Shown piece after piece: positions 9,352 through 17,952 of a stretch of 64,000 nucleotides of DNA (the first letter of the stretch is position 1; each line of letters begins with the position of its first letter). The stretch comes from Agilicoccus flavus (GTDB lineage: Bacteria; Actinomycetota; Actinomycetes; Actinomycetales; Dermatophilaceae), in the NCBI RefSeq assembly GCF_014857905.1, contig NZ_JACYXE010000009.1, positions 62,001 through 126,000 of the forward strand, in the 5' to 3' direction. Under the pieces are notes generated by a model. The model made no database searches. It was not told the origin of the DNA and was given only the letters and a program-made list of their open reading frames with translations. Both the position numbers and the translations under genes were made by a program.

Positions 9352-10886
9352 GCCCCGCGTCGGCGCCCCGGCAGGAGCGACCCGACGCCGCGGCCCCCCG
9401 ACGCACTCGCCGGGAGGCCGCGGCGCTCGTGCGCGGGCGCCTCGCCGCCCCGTTCCACCGCTGGTCGTTGACCTGGCGGCTCATCGCGGTGCTCGTCGTC
9501 CTCCTCCTCGGGGCGTTGACCGTGTCGAACGTCGCCACCGGTGTGCTCATGAAGCGCTACCTCACGGCCCGGGCCGCCGACGAGCTGCAGATCGCCTCGA
9601 CGACGGTCTCGTCGCAGGTGCTTGAGCAGTACCGCTGGCGCGACGCGGACGAGTTCCCGAGCAGCTACGCGGTGGCGATCATGACCGACAGCGGGCAGGT
9701 GCTGCGGTGGATGTCGCCGGCGAGCCGGCAGTACCAGCCGGCGTTGCCGCACCTCGCCGAGGGCGACCCCCGGGTCGAGAGCAACACCCCGTTCGTCGTG
9801 CCCTCCAACGACGACGACGGCCCACGCTGGCTCGTGCGCGCCGGCCACCTGCAGAACGACACGGGCCTGTACGCCGTCGCGACCTCCCTGCGGGGGGTCG
9901 ACCAGACCGTCGGGCGGCTGACGATCATCGCGACCGTCCTCGGGGCGTTCCTGCTCGTCGGCTGCGTCCTCGTCGGCTGGCTCGGGTTCCGTCGGGCCTT
10001 CCGCCCCCTGCGCGTCATCGAGGACACGGCCGCGGCGATCGCCGGGGGCGACCTCACCCGCCGGATCCCCGAGCGACCCGCGAACGACGAGGTGACGAGC
10101 CTGTCGGCGTCCCTGAACGCGATGCTCGCGCAGATCGAGTCGTCGTTCGCCGTCCGCGAGGCCTCGCAGGAGCGGATGCGGCGGTTCGTCACCGACGCGT
10201 CCCACGAACTGCGGACGCCGCTCGCGACCGTTCGCGGGTACGCCGAGCTGTACCGCCAGGGCGCCGCGTCCTCGCCCGAGGCGGTCGCGGCCGCGATGCG
10301 GCGCATCGAGGGCGAGGCGACCCGCATGAGCGGTCTCGTGGAGGACCTGCTCACTCTCGCCCGGCTCGACAACCGGCGGCCGATGCAGATGGGTGACGTC
10401 GACCTCACCGTCCTCGCCGCCGACGCCGTCCAGGACGCCCGGGCCCGGACCGAGGGCCGCCAGATCCGCGTGCTCGGGCTCGACGACGACGGGCTGGCCC
10501 CGACGATCCTGCCCGGAGACGAGGCCCGGCTGCGCCAGGTCGTGACGAACCTGCTGGCCAACGCCCTCACCCACACCCCCGACGGCACCGCCGTCGAGGT
10601 GCTCGTCGGCTCCCGCGACGGCCGTGCCCGCCTCGAGGTGCGCGACCACGGCCCCGGCATCCCCGCCGACGAGGCCCGCCGCGTCTTCGAGCGCTTCTAC
10701 CGCAACGACCCCGCGCGGGGGCGCCGCGAGAGCGGGGGCCACGGCCTCGGGCTCGCCATCGTCGCCGCGATCGTCGAGAGCCACCACGGCCGCGTGGGCG
10801 TGGCCCGGACCGCCGGCGGGGGCGCGACGTTCGTCGTCGACCTGCCCCTGGCGGCGCGCGGCCCCACTCCACCCGAACCGACCTGA
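9348..10886 (+). CDS. Membrane sensor histidine kinase (MprB-like)
   Basis: 512 residues from a GTG that overlaps the regulator stop. Order of parts: cytoplasmic tail, TM1 (about 45-65), an extracytoplasmic sensor of about 120 residues, TM2 (about 188-210), HAMP, HisKA with His286 in TDASHELRTP, and a HATPase with N box NLLANALTH, G1 DHGPGIP, F box VFERFYR and G2 GHGLGLAI. It should autophosphorylate on sensing an envelope signal and pass phosphate to the adjacent regulator. The sensed signal cannot be read from the sequence. Confidence 0.92.
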   Translation: MSPASAPRQERPDAAAPRRTRREAAALVRGRLAAPFHRWSLTWRLIAVLVVLLLGALTVSNVATGVLMKRYLTARAADELQIASTTVSSQVLEQYRWRDADEFPSSYAVAIMTDSGQVLRWMSPASRQYQPALPHLAEGDPRVESNTPFVVPSNDDDGPRWLVRAGHLQNDTGLYAVATSLRGVDQTVGRLTIIATVLGAFLLVGCVLVGWLGFRRAFRPLRVIEDTAAAIAGGDLTRRIPERPANDEVTSLSASLNAMLAQIESSFAVREASQERMRRFVTDASHELRTPLATVRGYAELYRQGAASSPEAVAAAMRRIEGEATRMSGLVEDLLTLARLDNRRPMQMGDVDLTVLAADAVQDARARTEGRQIRVLGLDDDGLAPTILPGDEARLRQVVTNLLANALTHTPDGTAVEVLVGSRDGRARLEVRDHGPGIPADEARRVFERFYRNDPARGRRESGGHGLGLAIVAAIVESHHGRVGVARTAGGGATFVVDLPLAARGPTPPEPT

Positions 10887-10974
10887 CCCGACACGACCAG
10901 CCCCGCCGGCCGCGACCCGATTCCCGCCGGCCCGCCCGACTCGACCCACGTCCCCACCCCTGAAGGAGACGACC

Positions 10975-12261
10975 ATGAGCGACCCGTACCCGCCGAACCC
11001 GCCCCGGCCGGGAGGCGAGTCCCCGACCTGGCACGGCGCCGACGAGCCGGAAGGGCCGTGGGGCCAGGGCCCGGCCGCCTACGGCTCGACCCCCGGCACC
11101 GGCGGGCCGCCCCGGCGTCGCCGGCGACGCCGGCTGCCGCTGATCGCCGCCGCCCTCGCCGTCGTGCTCCTGCTCGGGACGCTCGCGCTGGCGGCCACGT
11201 TCATGACCGTGCGCAGCCAGCAGCAGGCGAGCCCCCTGACCTCGAGCGGCGCCACCGACGCCCAGCGCTGGCCCGTGGGGGCACCCCCGGTGCAACAGGC
11301 CAACGCCGCGGCGCCCGACTGGACGGCCACCGCCAAGGCGGCCGCGCCGAGCGTCGTCTCCATCCAGGTCGCGAGCGGCAGCGCCCAGGGGCAGGGCTCG
11401 GGCGTCATCCTCGACGCCAAGGGCAACGTCGTCACCAACGCGCACGTCGTCGCCGCCGGCGGCGAAGGGCGGCCCCAGATCCTCGTCACGCTCGACGACA
11501 AGCGCGCCTACCAGGCCCGGATCGTCGGGACCGACGTGAGCACCGACCTCGCCGTCATCGCGCTCCAGAGCCCGCCGAACGACCTGCGCCCCATCACCAT
11601 GGGCGACGGCGACCAGCTCCAGGTCGGCTCGCCGGTCATGGCCGTCGGAAACCCCCTCGGCCTCGCGGGCACCGTGACGACCGGCATCGTCAGCGCCCTC
11701 AACCGGCCCGTGCGGACCCAGGCCGAGGGCGCGACCTCGCCGGCCGAGGCGGTCGTCACGAACGCGATCCAGACGAGCGCGGCGATCAACCCCGGCAACA
11801 GCGGCGGGGCCCTCGTCAACGCGTCGGGGCAGCTCGTCGGCATCAACTCCTCCATCGCCCAGACGAGCCAGGACGGAGGCAACATCGGCATCGGCTTCGC
11901 GATCCCCGTCGCCGAGGTGCGCTCCGTGAGCGACCAGCTCCTGCGCACCGGTTCGGTCCAGCACCCCCTCCTCGGCGTGACGGGCTCGGAGCGCTCGCAG
12001 TACGTGCGCGAGGGCGGCGCCCAGCGGGCCGCCGCGGTGGTCGGGACCGTGGCGTCGGGGTCGCCGGCGGACCGCGCCGGGGTCCGCCCCGGCGACGGGG
12101 TGGTCGCCGTCGACGGCGACGTCGTCGACAGCTGGCTCGCCCTCGTCGCACAGGTGCGGGAGAAGAACGTCGGCCAGGCGATCACGCTCACCGTCGTCCG
12201 CGACGGCGAGCGCCGTGACCTGCGGACCACGCTCGTCGCGCAGGGGGCGACGACCGGCTGA
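10975..12261 (+). CDS. HtrA/DegP-family membrane serine protease with PDZ domain (PepD-like)
   Basis: 428 residues. A Pro/Gly-rich cytoplasmic tail (about 1-45) and seven consecutive Arg precede a membrane helix (about 54-77), which leaves the protease outside the membrane. The trypsin-like triad is His157 (TNAHVV), Asp191 (STDLAVI) and Ser276 (NPGNSGGAL). A single PDZ domain covers roughly 330-420. The ribosome binding site GAAGGAGA is strong. The protein should degrade or refold damaged envelope proteins. It is placed directly after a two-component pair, as PepD is near MprAB in mycobacteria. Confidence 0.92.
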   Translation: MSDPYPPNPPRPGGESPTWHGADEPEGPWGQGPAAYGSTPGTGGPPRRRRRRRLPLIAAALAVVLLLGTLALAATFMTVRSQQQASPLTSSGATDAQRWPVGAPPVQQANAAAPDWTATAKAAAPSVVSIQVASGSAQGQGSGVILDAKGNVVTNAHVVAAGGEGRPQILVTLDDKRAYQARIVGTDVSTDLAVIALQSPPNDLRPITMGDGDQLQVGSPVMAVGNPLGLAGTVTTGIVSALNRPVRTQAEGATSPAEAVVTNAIQTSAAINPGNSGGALVNASGQLVGINSSIAQTSQDGGNIGIGFAIPVAEVRSVSDQLLRTGSVQHPLLGVTGSERSQYVREGGAQRAAAVVGTVASGSPADRAGVRPGDGVVAVDGDVVDSWLALVAQVREKNVGQAITLTVVRDGERRDLRTTLVAQGATTG

Positions 12262-12279
12262 TCGCCCCCGTCCACACGA

Positions 12280-12317
12280 CGTCGCCCCGGGAACGCAGGA
12301 CGCGCCCCGGGGCGACG
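12280..12317 (+). terminator. Hairpin terminator after the HtrA gene
   Basis: CGTCGCCCCGGG (12280-12291) pairs perfectly with its complement at 12306-12317 around a 14-base loop. It starts 18 bases after the protease stop and closes the three-gene unit. Confidence 0.6.
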
Positions 12318-12432
12318 CCGTTGGGGACGTCGCCTCCGGCGACGACCCGGCTCCCTAGCGTCGAGGTCGGGTCGTGTCCGCGGCCCGCGCCGTCGGTGGT
12401 GACACCCTCACCGCCCGCTTCCAGGAGGGCTC

Positions 12433-12726
12433 ATGAGCTCCCAGTTCCAGGTCGACACCGCCCGCATCCAGGCCGCGTCGGCCGACCTCGACCGCCGAGG
12501 CTCCGGCCTCGAGGAGCACCTCGAGGCCACCCGACGGGGCATCGAGGACCTCCGTTCGGTCTGGCAGGGGGCCGCCGCCGCGGGGTTCACCACCAACGCC
12601 GAGTCGTGGGTGGCGGCCCAGCGGCAGATGCTCACCGCCCTCGCCGGGATGCGCCAGGCCCTCGCGCGGGCCGGTCAGCAGTACGCGGACGTGGAGGCCG
12701 CCAACGCGGCGCTCTTCCACGGCTGA
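12433..12726 (+). CDS. WXG100-family (ESAT-6-like) protein
   Basis: 97 residues, the usual WXG100 length. Two helices flank the turn LRSVWQGAAAAG that carries the Trp-X-Gly motif near residue 40. Members form helical hairpin dimers and are often secreted by type VII (ESX) systems, sometimes acting as partners of toxins. CAGGAGGG gives a strong ribosome binding site, and a TAGCGT box (12356-12361) may be the -10. No EccC-type ATPase or toxin lies nearby, so it is an orphan here. The C-terminus shows no clear YxxxD/E secretion signal, only QYADVEAANA. Confidence 0.85.
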   Translation: MSSQFQVDTARIQAASADLDRRGSGLEEHLEATRRGIEDLRSVWQGAAAAGFTTNAESWVAAQRQMLTALAGMRQALARAGQQYADVEAANAALFHG

Positions 12727-12748
12727 CACGCCGTCGTGCCGCGCTCTC

Positions 12749-12766
12749 GGCCCGCACGCACGGGCC
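12749..12766 (+). terminator. Short hairpin after the WXG100 gene
   Basis: GGCCCG and CGGGCC pair around a 6-base loop, 23 bases after the stop. The length is modest, so this is a tentative terminator. Confidence 0.4.
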
Positions 12767-12915
12767 GGGGCGCGGCGGTTTTGCCCAAAGAAGGTGAACT
12801 CTCGGTGACGTCGGGGTGGCCGGGGAGGCGTTCGCCCTGGTCGCGTGCGCAAGGGCGGGTGGCCTCGTGCCACGCCCGGTCCCCGGCACCCTCGCCGACG
12901 CGTCAGGATGGGTAC

Positions 12916-14136
12916 GTGGACGTTTCCCTCATCATCTTGTGTCTGGTGGTCGTGACGGCGCTGGCCTTCGACTTCACCAACGGCTTCCACGACACCGCGA
13001 ACGCGATGGCCACGTCCATCGCGACCGGTGCCCTCAAGCCCAAGGCCGCGGTCACGCTCTCGGCGGTCCTCAACCTCATCGGCGCGTTCCTGTCGGTCGA
13101 GGTGGCTCTCACGGTGACGAACGCGGTCATCAACATCCAGGACAAGTCCGGGGCGCCCAACGTGGCCCTCACGGCCGACGGCGGGTTCACCCTGCTGATG
13201 ATCGTGTTCGCCGGCCTCGTCGGCGCCATCGTCTGGAACCTGCTCACGTGGCTGCTCGGGTTGCCCTCGAGCTCCTCCCACGCCCTCTTCGGCGGTCTCA
13301 TCGGGTCGACGATGGCGGCGCTCGGCGTGAGCGGCGTCAAGTGGACGGGCGACGGGTCGAAGCTCGACGGGGTGCTCGGCAAGGTCGTCATGCCGGCCTT
13401 CGCGTCCCCCGTCATCGCCGCGATCATCGCGGCGGCCGGCACGTGGCTCGTGTACAAGATCACGCAGGGGGTCGCGGAGCGCTACAAGGAGTCGGGCTTC
13501 CGCTGGGGCCAGATCGGGTCGGCCTCCCTCGTCTCGCTCGCGCACGGCACCAACGACGCCCAGAAGACGATGGGCGTCATCACGCTCGCGCTCATCGCCT
13601 CGGGGCAGTGGACCGACACCGAGAACGTCCCGTTCTGGGTCAAGCTGACGTGCGCCCTGGCGATCGCGCTCGGCACCTACCTCGGCGGCTGGCGGATCAT
13701 CCGCACGCTCGGCAAGGGTCTCGTCGAGATCTCCTCCCCGCAGGGCATGGCCGCCGAGAGCGCGTCGGCCGCCGTCATCCTCACCTCGAGCCACCTCGGC
13801 TTCGCCCTCTCGACGACGCACGTGGCCACGGGTTCGATCCTCGGCACAGGGCTCGGCAAGAAGGGCGCGGAGGTCCGCTGGGGGGTCGCCGGGCGCATGG
13901 TCGCCGCATGGATGATCACGCTGCCGTGCGCGGGCCTCGTCGGCGCGATCATGTTCTGGATCGGCAACGGCATCGGCGGCCTGTTCGGCACCCTCGTCGT
14001 CTTCGCGCTCCTGTGCGGCCTGTCCGGCTACATGTGGTGGCGCTCGAAGAAGGCTCCGGTCGACCACAACAACGTCAACGAGGACTGGGACCGGGCCACC
14101 CCGGAGACCCAGGTCCCCGCGTCGGCCCAGGCCTGA
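12916..14136 (+). CDS. pit: Inorganic phosphate transporter, PiT family
   Basis: 406 residues from GTG 12916 (MDVSLIILCL). Two PiT signatures are present: DFTNGFHDTANAMAT near the N-terminus and SLAHGTNDAQKTMGV in the second half, reflecting the internal duplication of the family. About 10 membrane helices flank a central cytoplasmic loop. It imports divalent-metal phosphate with H+ (or Na+). A small membrane protein gene starts 13 bases after the stop, a common pairing in actinomycetes. An open frame continues upstream of the chosen start but lacks membrane character. Confidence 0.92.
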   Translation: MDVSLIILCLVVVTALAFDFTNGFHDTANAMATSIATGALKPKAAVTLSAVLNLIGAFLSVEVALTVTNAVINIQDKSGAPNVALTADGGFTLLMIVFAGLVGAIVWNLLTWLLGLPSSSSHALFGGLIGSTMAALGVSGVKWTGDGSKLDGVLGKVVMPAFASPVIAAIIAAAGTWLVYKITQGVAERYKESGFRWGQIGSASLVSLAHGTNDAQKTMGVITLALIASGQWTDTENVPFWVKLTCALAIALGTYLGGWRIIRTLGKGLVEISSPQGMAAESASAAVILTSSHLGFALSTTHVATGSILGTGLGKKGAEVRWGVAGRMVAAWMITLPCAGLVGAIMFWIGNGIGGLFGTLVVFALLCGLSGYMWWRSKKAPVDHNNVNEDWDRATPETQVPASAQA

Positions 14137-14149
14137 GAGGACACCCGCC

Positions 14150-14440
14150 ATGACTCAGCTGTTCTTCACCGCCATCGCGCAGGTCCTGATCATCGGGCTC
14201 GTCGTCGGCGCCGGGCTCCCGGCCCTGTTCGCCCTCGGCGTGCGCTCCATGGCGTACGGCGCCGGCGGCGACGCCGAGACGGGCCACCAGGTCGGCCACC
14301 CGGCCGGCCGGGTGGCCGGCGTCCTCATCTTCGCCGTGGTCCTCGCGGCCATCGCCCTCGGCATCGCGATCATCGTGTCGTCGGGCTTCGGGTACAAGGT
14401 GTCGTTCGAGCACATCGTGCCCACGTTCATCGAGAAGTGA
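14150..14440 (+). CDS. Small two-helix membrane protein downstream of pit
   Basis: 96 residues with two hydrophobic segments (about 8-30 and 57-80) separated by a polar, His-containing loop. The C-terminus FEHIVPTFIEK is soluble. GAGAGGAC precedes the ATG and the gap to pit is 13 bases, so it is co-transcribed with the transporter. Proteins of this kind occur next to PiT genes in actinomycetes, but their role is not established. A function as a transporter partner is only an inference from position. Confidence 0.75.
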   Translation: MTQLFFTAIAQVLIIGLVVGAGLPALFALGVRSMAYGAGGDAETGHQVGHPAGRVAGVLIFAVVLAAIALGIAIIVSSGFGYKVSFEHIVPTFIEK

Positions 14441-14446
14441 CCGACC

Positions 14447-14473
14447 CCCGGGGCGGCGACACCGCCCCGGGGC
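14447..14473 (+). terminator. Perfect 11-bp hairpin terminator of the pit operon
   Basis: CCCCGGGGCGG (14447-14457), a 5-base loop and the exact complement (14463-14473) begin 6 bases after the preceding stop codon. Confidence 0.65.
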
Positions 14474-14486
14474 CGGCCCACCGCGG

Positions 14487-14519
14487 ACGCCCTGACGGGA
14501 GGAACCCGTCGGGGCGTCG
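14487..14519 (+). terminator. Second strong hairpin, terminator or leader structure
   Basis: GACGCCCTGACGGG (14487-14500) pairs with 14506-14519 around AGGAA, with one G-U type mismatch in 14 positions. It lies only 14 bases after the first hairpin and 43 bases before the DUF3349 start. It may be a tandem terminator or a structured 5' leader of the next gene. Confidence 0.5.
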
Positions 14520-14562
14520 TCGGATCGAGACCCACCCTGATCACGCCCGAGAGGACCCAGAC

Positions 14563-14919
14563 ATGCCGAACCGCCTCCAGCGCGTCGTCGACTGGCTCCG
14601 GGCCGGGTACCCGCAGGGGATTCCCGAGGCCGACTACATCCCGCTGTTCGCCCTGCTGCGTCGGCGGCTGAGCGACGAGGAGGCCCGCCAGCTCGCCGCG
14701 GGCCTCGTCGAGAAGGGGCTCATCACCCCCGACAAGCTCGACGTCGCCGTCGGTTACCTGCGCATCACCGACGAGCTCGCCGGCGACGACGAGTTGGCCC
14801 GCGTGGTGGACCATCTTCGGGCGTACGGGTGGGAGATCCGGGACTGGCCGGACACCCTCGGCCGTGACCGCGACGACGCGCGCGAGAACCAGGGCGACGA
14901 CCCTGACGTGGCCGGCTGA
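14563..14919 (+). CDS. DUF3349 family protein (copy 1)
   Basis: 118 residues. The conserved core covers about 1-95: VVDWLRAGYPQGIPE, then DYIPLFALLRRRLSDEEA, then a KLDVAVGYLRITDELAGDDEL segment. The C-terminal 20 residues are acidic and probably disordered. DUF3349 proteins are small, helical and found mainly in actinomycetes; their function is unknown. GAGAGGA precedes the ATG. A second, clearly homologous copy follows 220 bases downstream. Confidence 0.85.
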   Translation: MPNRLQRVVDWLRAGYPQGIPEADYIPLFALLRRRLSDEEARQLAAGLVEKGLITPDKLDVAVGYLRITDELAGDDELARVVDHLRAYGWEIRDWPDTLGRDRDDARENQGDDPDVAG

Positions 14920-15142
14920 GCGGAGCACGACGGCGCGTCGCTCGACGGACCGGTGGCACGCCCTCGTTGCTCTTGCGGCCGACGAAGCGCAGCCCGGCCT
15001 CCCCGACCGGCCTCGGCCCCTCGCCCCGGCGGCCCGCCGGTGTCACGATGGACCATGGTCGGATGCCGCGGCTGGGCACGGTGCGGCCACGACGTCTCCC
15101 ATCACACCGCCGAGCGCGGTGCCGTCACCCCGAGGACGCCCG

Positions 15143-15475
15143 GTGATCGCCCACCTGCAACGCATCGTCGACTGGCTTCGTGCCGGCTACCCGCACGGCA
15201 TCCCCGAGCGCGACTACGTCCCCCTGTTCGCCCTGCTCAACCGGCGCCTCGGCGACGACGAGGCCCGGGCGCTCGGCGACGAGCTCGTCGCGCGCGGCAT
15301 TATCCCGGCCGACAAGATCGACGTCGGGGTCGGCTACCTGCGCGCCACCCACGAGCTCCCGAGCGACGACGAGATGCGGCGCGTCATGGGCGTCCTGCGC
15401 GACGCCGGCTGGAGCCTCGACGAGGCCGGTGACGGCCGCGACCATCCCGTCGTGTCCCCGCCGAGCGAGTCGTGA
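15143..15475 (+). CDS. DUF3349 family protein (copy 2)
   Basis: 110 residues from GTG 15143. It aligns without gaps to copy 1 over about 90 residues: IVDWLRAGYPHGIPERDY, LFALLNRRLGDDEARAL, KIDVGVGYLRATHELPSDDE. It differs in the N-terminal residue context and the C-terminal tail. The stop overlaps the start of the HD-domain gene by 4 bases, so this copy belongs to a different transcript context from copy 1. Function is unknown. Confidence 0.82.
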   Translation: MIAHLQRIVDWLRAGYPHGIPERDYVPLFALLNRRLGDDEARALGDELVARGIIPADKIDVGVGYLRATHELPSDDEMRRVMGVLRDAGWSLDEAGDGRDHPVVSPPSES

Positions 15476-16242
15476 CGGCCTCGGGAGGCGGTGACGACGC
15501 ACTGCCGGTCGTCGACGCCCGGGCGACGGCCGAGGCGTTCCGGGCCGACCTGCGGCGGGCGGGGGCCCGCGACTCGGCCGACCTCGACGAGGTCGTGACC
15601 GGGGTGGTCGACGCCTACGCGGACCCCCGGCGGCGGTACCACGACCTGCGCCACCTGGCGGAGGTCCGAGAGGCGTTGCACTCCGTGTCGGCGCCCCACC
15701 CCGCCGACGACGCCGCCGTGCTCGCCGCCTGGTTCCACGACGTCGTGCACGGCTCCAGCCGCGACGCCTCCCCCGCGCCCTCCCTCGCGCCCTCCCTCGA
15801 GGTCTCCGAGCTCGACGCCGTGGCCGGCGACGACGCGAGCGACGAGGCGCTCAGCGCCGAGGTCGCCCGCCGCGACCTCACGCGTCTCGGCCTCGATCCC
15901 CGCCTCGTCGACCTCGTCGCCGACCTCGTGGACGCCACCGCGACCCACCGGGTCCCCGACGGCCTGGCGGGCGACACCCGGGGGGTCCGGGCCGCACAGG
16001 CCCTCCTCGACGCCGACCTGTGGATCCTGTCGGCCCCGGCCGATCGGTTCGACGCGTATTGCGCCCAGGTGCGGGCGGAGTACGCGTTCGTCGACGACGC
16101 CACGTACGCGGCCGCCCGGACGGACATCCTGCGCGACCTCGCCCGCCGGCCGCGGTTCTACCTCACCGCCGAGGCGCAGGCGACCTGGACCCGGCCCGCC
16201 CGGGCCAACCTCGCCCGGGAGCTCGATCGGCTGCGGGCCTGA
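15472..16242 (+). CDS. HD-superfamily metal-dependent phosphohydrolase-like protein
   Basis: 256 residues from a GTG overlapping the DUF3349 stop. The HD pattern is RYHDLRHL (near residue 47), AAWFHDVVH (His-Asp pair near 85) and LLDADLWIL (distal Asp). A Pro/Ser/Ala insert with the repeat APSLAPSLE follows the HD pair. Proteins of this group are annotated as predicted HD hydrolases. Their substrates are mostly unknown, and nucleotide phosphohydrolysis is only a family-level guess. Confidence 0.8.
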   Translation: MTASGGGDDALPVVDARATAEAFRADLRRAGARDSADLDEVVTGVVDAYADPRRRYHDLRHLAEVREALHSVSAPHPADDAAVLAAWFHDVVHGSSRDASPAPSLAPSLEVSELDAVAGDDASDEALSAEVARRDLTRLGLDPRLVDLVADLVDATATHRVPDGLAGDTRGVRAAQALLDADLWILSAPADRFDAYCAQVRAEYAFVDDATYAAARTDILRDLARRPRFYLTAEAQATWTRPARANLARELDRLRA

Positions 16243-16252
16243 CCGGACCGAT

Positions 16253-16272
16253 CGCCCGGCCCGGCCCGGGCG
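16253..16272. terminator. Hairpin between convergent HD and Nudix genes
   Basis: CGCCCGG and CCGGGCG pair around a 6-base loop in the 39-base gap between two convergent stops. It could serve both strands. Confidence 0.45.
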
Positions 16273-16281
16273 GTCACGCGG

Positions 16282-17043
16282 TCAGCCGAAGAGATGCCGC
16301 TCCATGATCGGCCACCACGGCGCGCTCGCGCACGCCTCGCGGACCACGTCCGGGGCGAGCCAGCGAACGGCCAGGCCCTCGGGGCCCACGCCGTCCTCAC
16401 CGGCTCCGGGGAGCCGCGCCGCGTAGACGGCGACGTGGCTCGTGGGGTGCAATCGGTGGTCGACCGGCGGGGCCGCGAAGCGGATGCGCTCGTAGCCGAC
16501 GAGGTGCAGGTCGTCGGGCGCCAGCCGCAGCCCGGCCTCCTCGGCGACCTCCCGGACCGCCCCCTCTCGGCCGCTCTCCCCGGGCTCGCGCCACCCGCCG
16601 GGGGCCTCCCAGCCGCCGCGGTTCGGGCTCTGCACGAGCAGGAGCCGGCCGGCCGCGTCGCCGACGAAGGTCACGGCCGCGATCGTCGTGGCGACCGGGG
16701 GCTCGAACGGCGAGAGCAGGATCTCGAGCGTGTGCGGCTCGCGCAGGAACGGCAGCCCGTCCGGGACGCTCGCCAGCGGCCGTTCCCCCCGGCGCTTGCG
16801 GAATCGCAGGCCGGCGGCCTGGACGGCCCGCAGCAACTCCCGGTTGCTCACGGGAACGGCCCCGGCGGCGACGATCTCCTCGTAGCGCTCGACGGGCAGG
16901 TCGTAGTGGTCTCCGTCGTAGGAACGGGGGTGCAGTCCCGCGGCCAGCGCGAAGCCGTGCAACTCGGCGACCGACGTGTCGCTGGCCACGTGGCTGTAGA
17001 CCCGACCGCGGAAGGGCCACATCGGCGGGTCGACGAGGATCAC
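16282..17043 (-). CDS. DUF4031-Nudix hydrolase fusion
   Basis: 253 residues from a GTG with GGAGGG upstream. The N-terminal 90 residues match DUF4031 (MILVDPPMWP, RVYSHVASD, LHPRSYDGDHYDLP). The C-terminal part is a Nudix domain whose box reads GGWREPGESG followed by REVAEEAGL, with all metal-binding Glu present. Nudix enzymes hydrolyse nucleoside diphosphates linked to another group. DUF4031 has no known activity and is usually a separate small protein, so its fusion here hints that it works on the same substrate. The gene is divergent from the GntR regulator with 90 bases between them. Confidence 0.85.
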   Translation of the reverse strand: MILVDPPMWPFRGRVYSHVASDTSVAELHGFALAAGLHPRSYDGDHYDLPVERYEEIVAAGAVPVSNRELLRAVQAAGLRFRKRRGERPLASVPDGLPFLREPHTLEILLSPFEPPVATTIAAVTFVGDAAGRLLLVQSPNRGGWEAPGGWREPGESGREGAVREVAEEAGLRLAPDDLHLVGYERIRFAAPPVDHRLHPTSHVAVYAARLPGAGEDGVGPEGLAVRWLAPDVVREACASAPWWPIMERHLFG

Positions 17044-17102
17044 ACCCGCCCTCCGCGTCGTCGGCGCTCGAGTCCGTCCATGTCGGCCAGCGTAGAGCCG
17101 TC

Positions 17103-17127
17103 AGAGGTCTACCTCTCGCCCTATCCT
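17103..17127 (+). promoter_or_regulatory. Leaderless promoter with palindromic operator for the GntR gene
   Basis: AGAGGT-CT-ACCTCT (17103-17116) is a perfect inverted repeat with a 2-base spacer. It lies directly upstream of a -10-like TATCCT (17122-17127), which ends 6 bases before the ATG. Binding there would block RNA polymerase, so autoregulation is likely. The half-site ACCTCT recurs in the second operator before the kinase gene. Confidence 0.55.
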
Positions 17128-17133
17128 GGGAGC

Positions 17134-17853
17134 ATGGCCCGCAGCCCCCGCCCCAGTCGCGTCGACGAGGCGGTGGACGCCCTCACCGATCGCATCGTCG
17201 GCGGCGAGCTCGCCGCCGGCGAGGCCCTGCCGGGGCAGTGGGAGCTCGCCGAGCAGATGGCGGTGTCGCGGCTGACGGTGCGCGAGGCGATCACCGCCCT
17301 GGCCGCCAAGGGGATGGTCGAGGTGCAGCCGGGCAACGGCACCTTCGTCCGGCCGCCGCACGAGTGGAGCGACCTCTCGGCGCTCTCGCGGGTCCGGACG
17401 CGCGAGACCGGCAGCTCCCGGGTCGCGCTGTCGGTCATCGAGATCCGCCGCATGATCGAGGTGGGTGCGGCGTCGCTGTGCGCGGCCCGTCGCACGTCCG
17501 AGGACGTCGATGCCCTCCGGTCGGCCCTCGACGCGATGGTCCGGGCGCGGGACGCGGGTGACGTGGCGACGTTCGTCACGCACGACCTGGCGTTCCACCA
17601 CGCGGTGCTGCGCGGCTGCGCGAATCCCTTCCTCGCCCTCGTCTACGACCCTCTGGAGAAGGTGCTCGCGTCCGCGCGCGAGCAGACCTCGCAGGTCGCG
17701 GCCATCCGCGACCACGCCGTCGACCACCATCGCGCGATCCTCGCGGCGATCGAGTCGGGTGACGCCGAGGGCGCCGCCGCCGCCATGGACGCGCACATGG
17801 ACCAGACCGCCGACGACCTGCACACGTACGTGCTGGGGCGTCCGCGCGACTGA
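17134..17853 (+). CDS. GntR-family regulator, FadR/FCD subfamily
   Basis: 239 residues. The N-terminal winged helix (about 5-75) has LPGQWELAEQMAVSRLTVRE and the wing VQPGNGTFVRPP. The FCD effector domain (about 100-235) has the metal and acid-binding His pattern: HDLAFHHAVL, then DHAVDHHRAIL. FCD regulators sense small organic acids or acid sugars. It lies just before a DUF1537 kinase and a threonate-type dehydrogenase, so it most likely represses those genes and is released by a four-carbon acid sugar. The ATG is probably the first transcribed base. Confidence 0.9.
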   Translation: MARSPRPSRVDEAVDALTDRIVGGELAAGEALPGQWELAEQMAVSRLTVREAITALAAKGMVEVQPGNGTFVRPPHEWSDLSALSRVRTRETGSSRVALSVIEIRRMIEVGAASLCAARRTSEDVDALRSALDAMVRARDAGDVATFVTHDLAFHHAVLRGCANPFLALVYDPLEKVLASAREQTSQVAAIRDHAVDHHRAILAAIESGDAEGAAAAMDAHMDQTADDLHTYVLGRPRD

Positions 17854-17952
17854 CCCGCCCGGCCCGATCACCACCGGGTCGGCGTCCGCCCGTGCGCGTC
17901 GGCCACTCCCGCGCCCTTGCGCCCGACGCACCCCTCCACTAATCTCCAAGAG

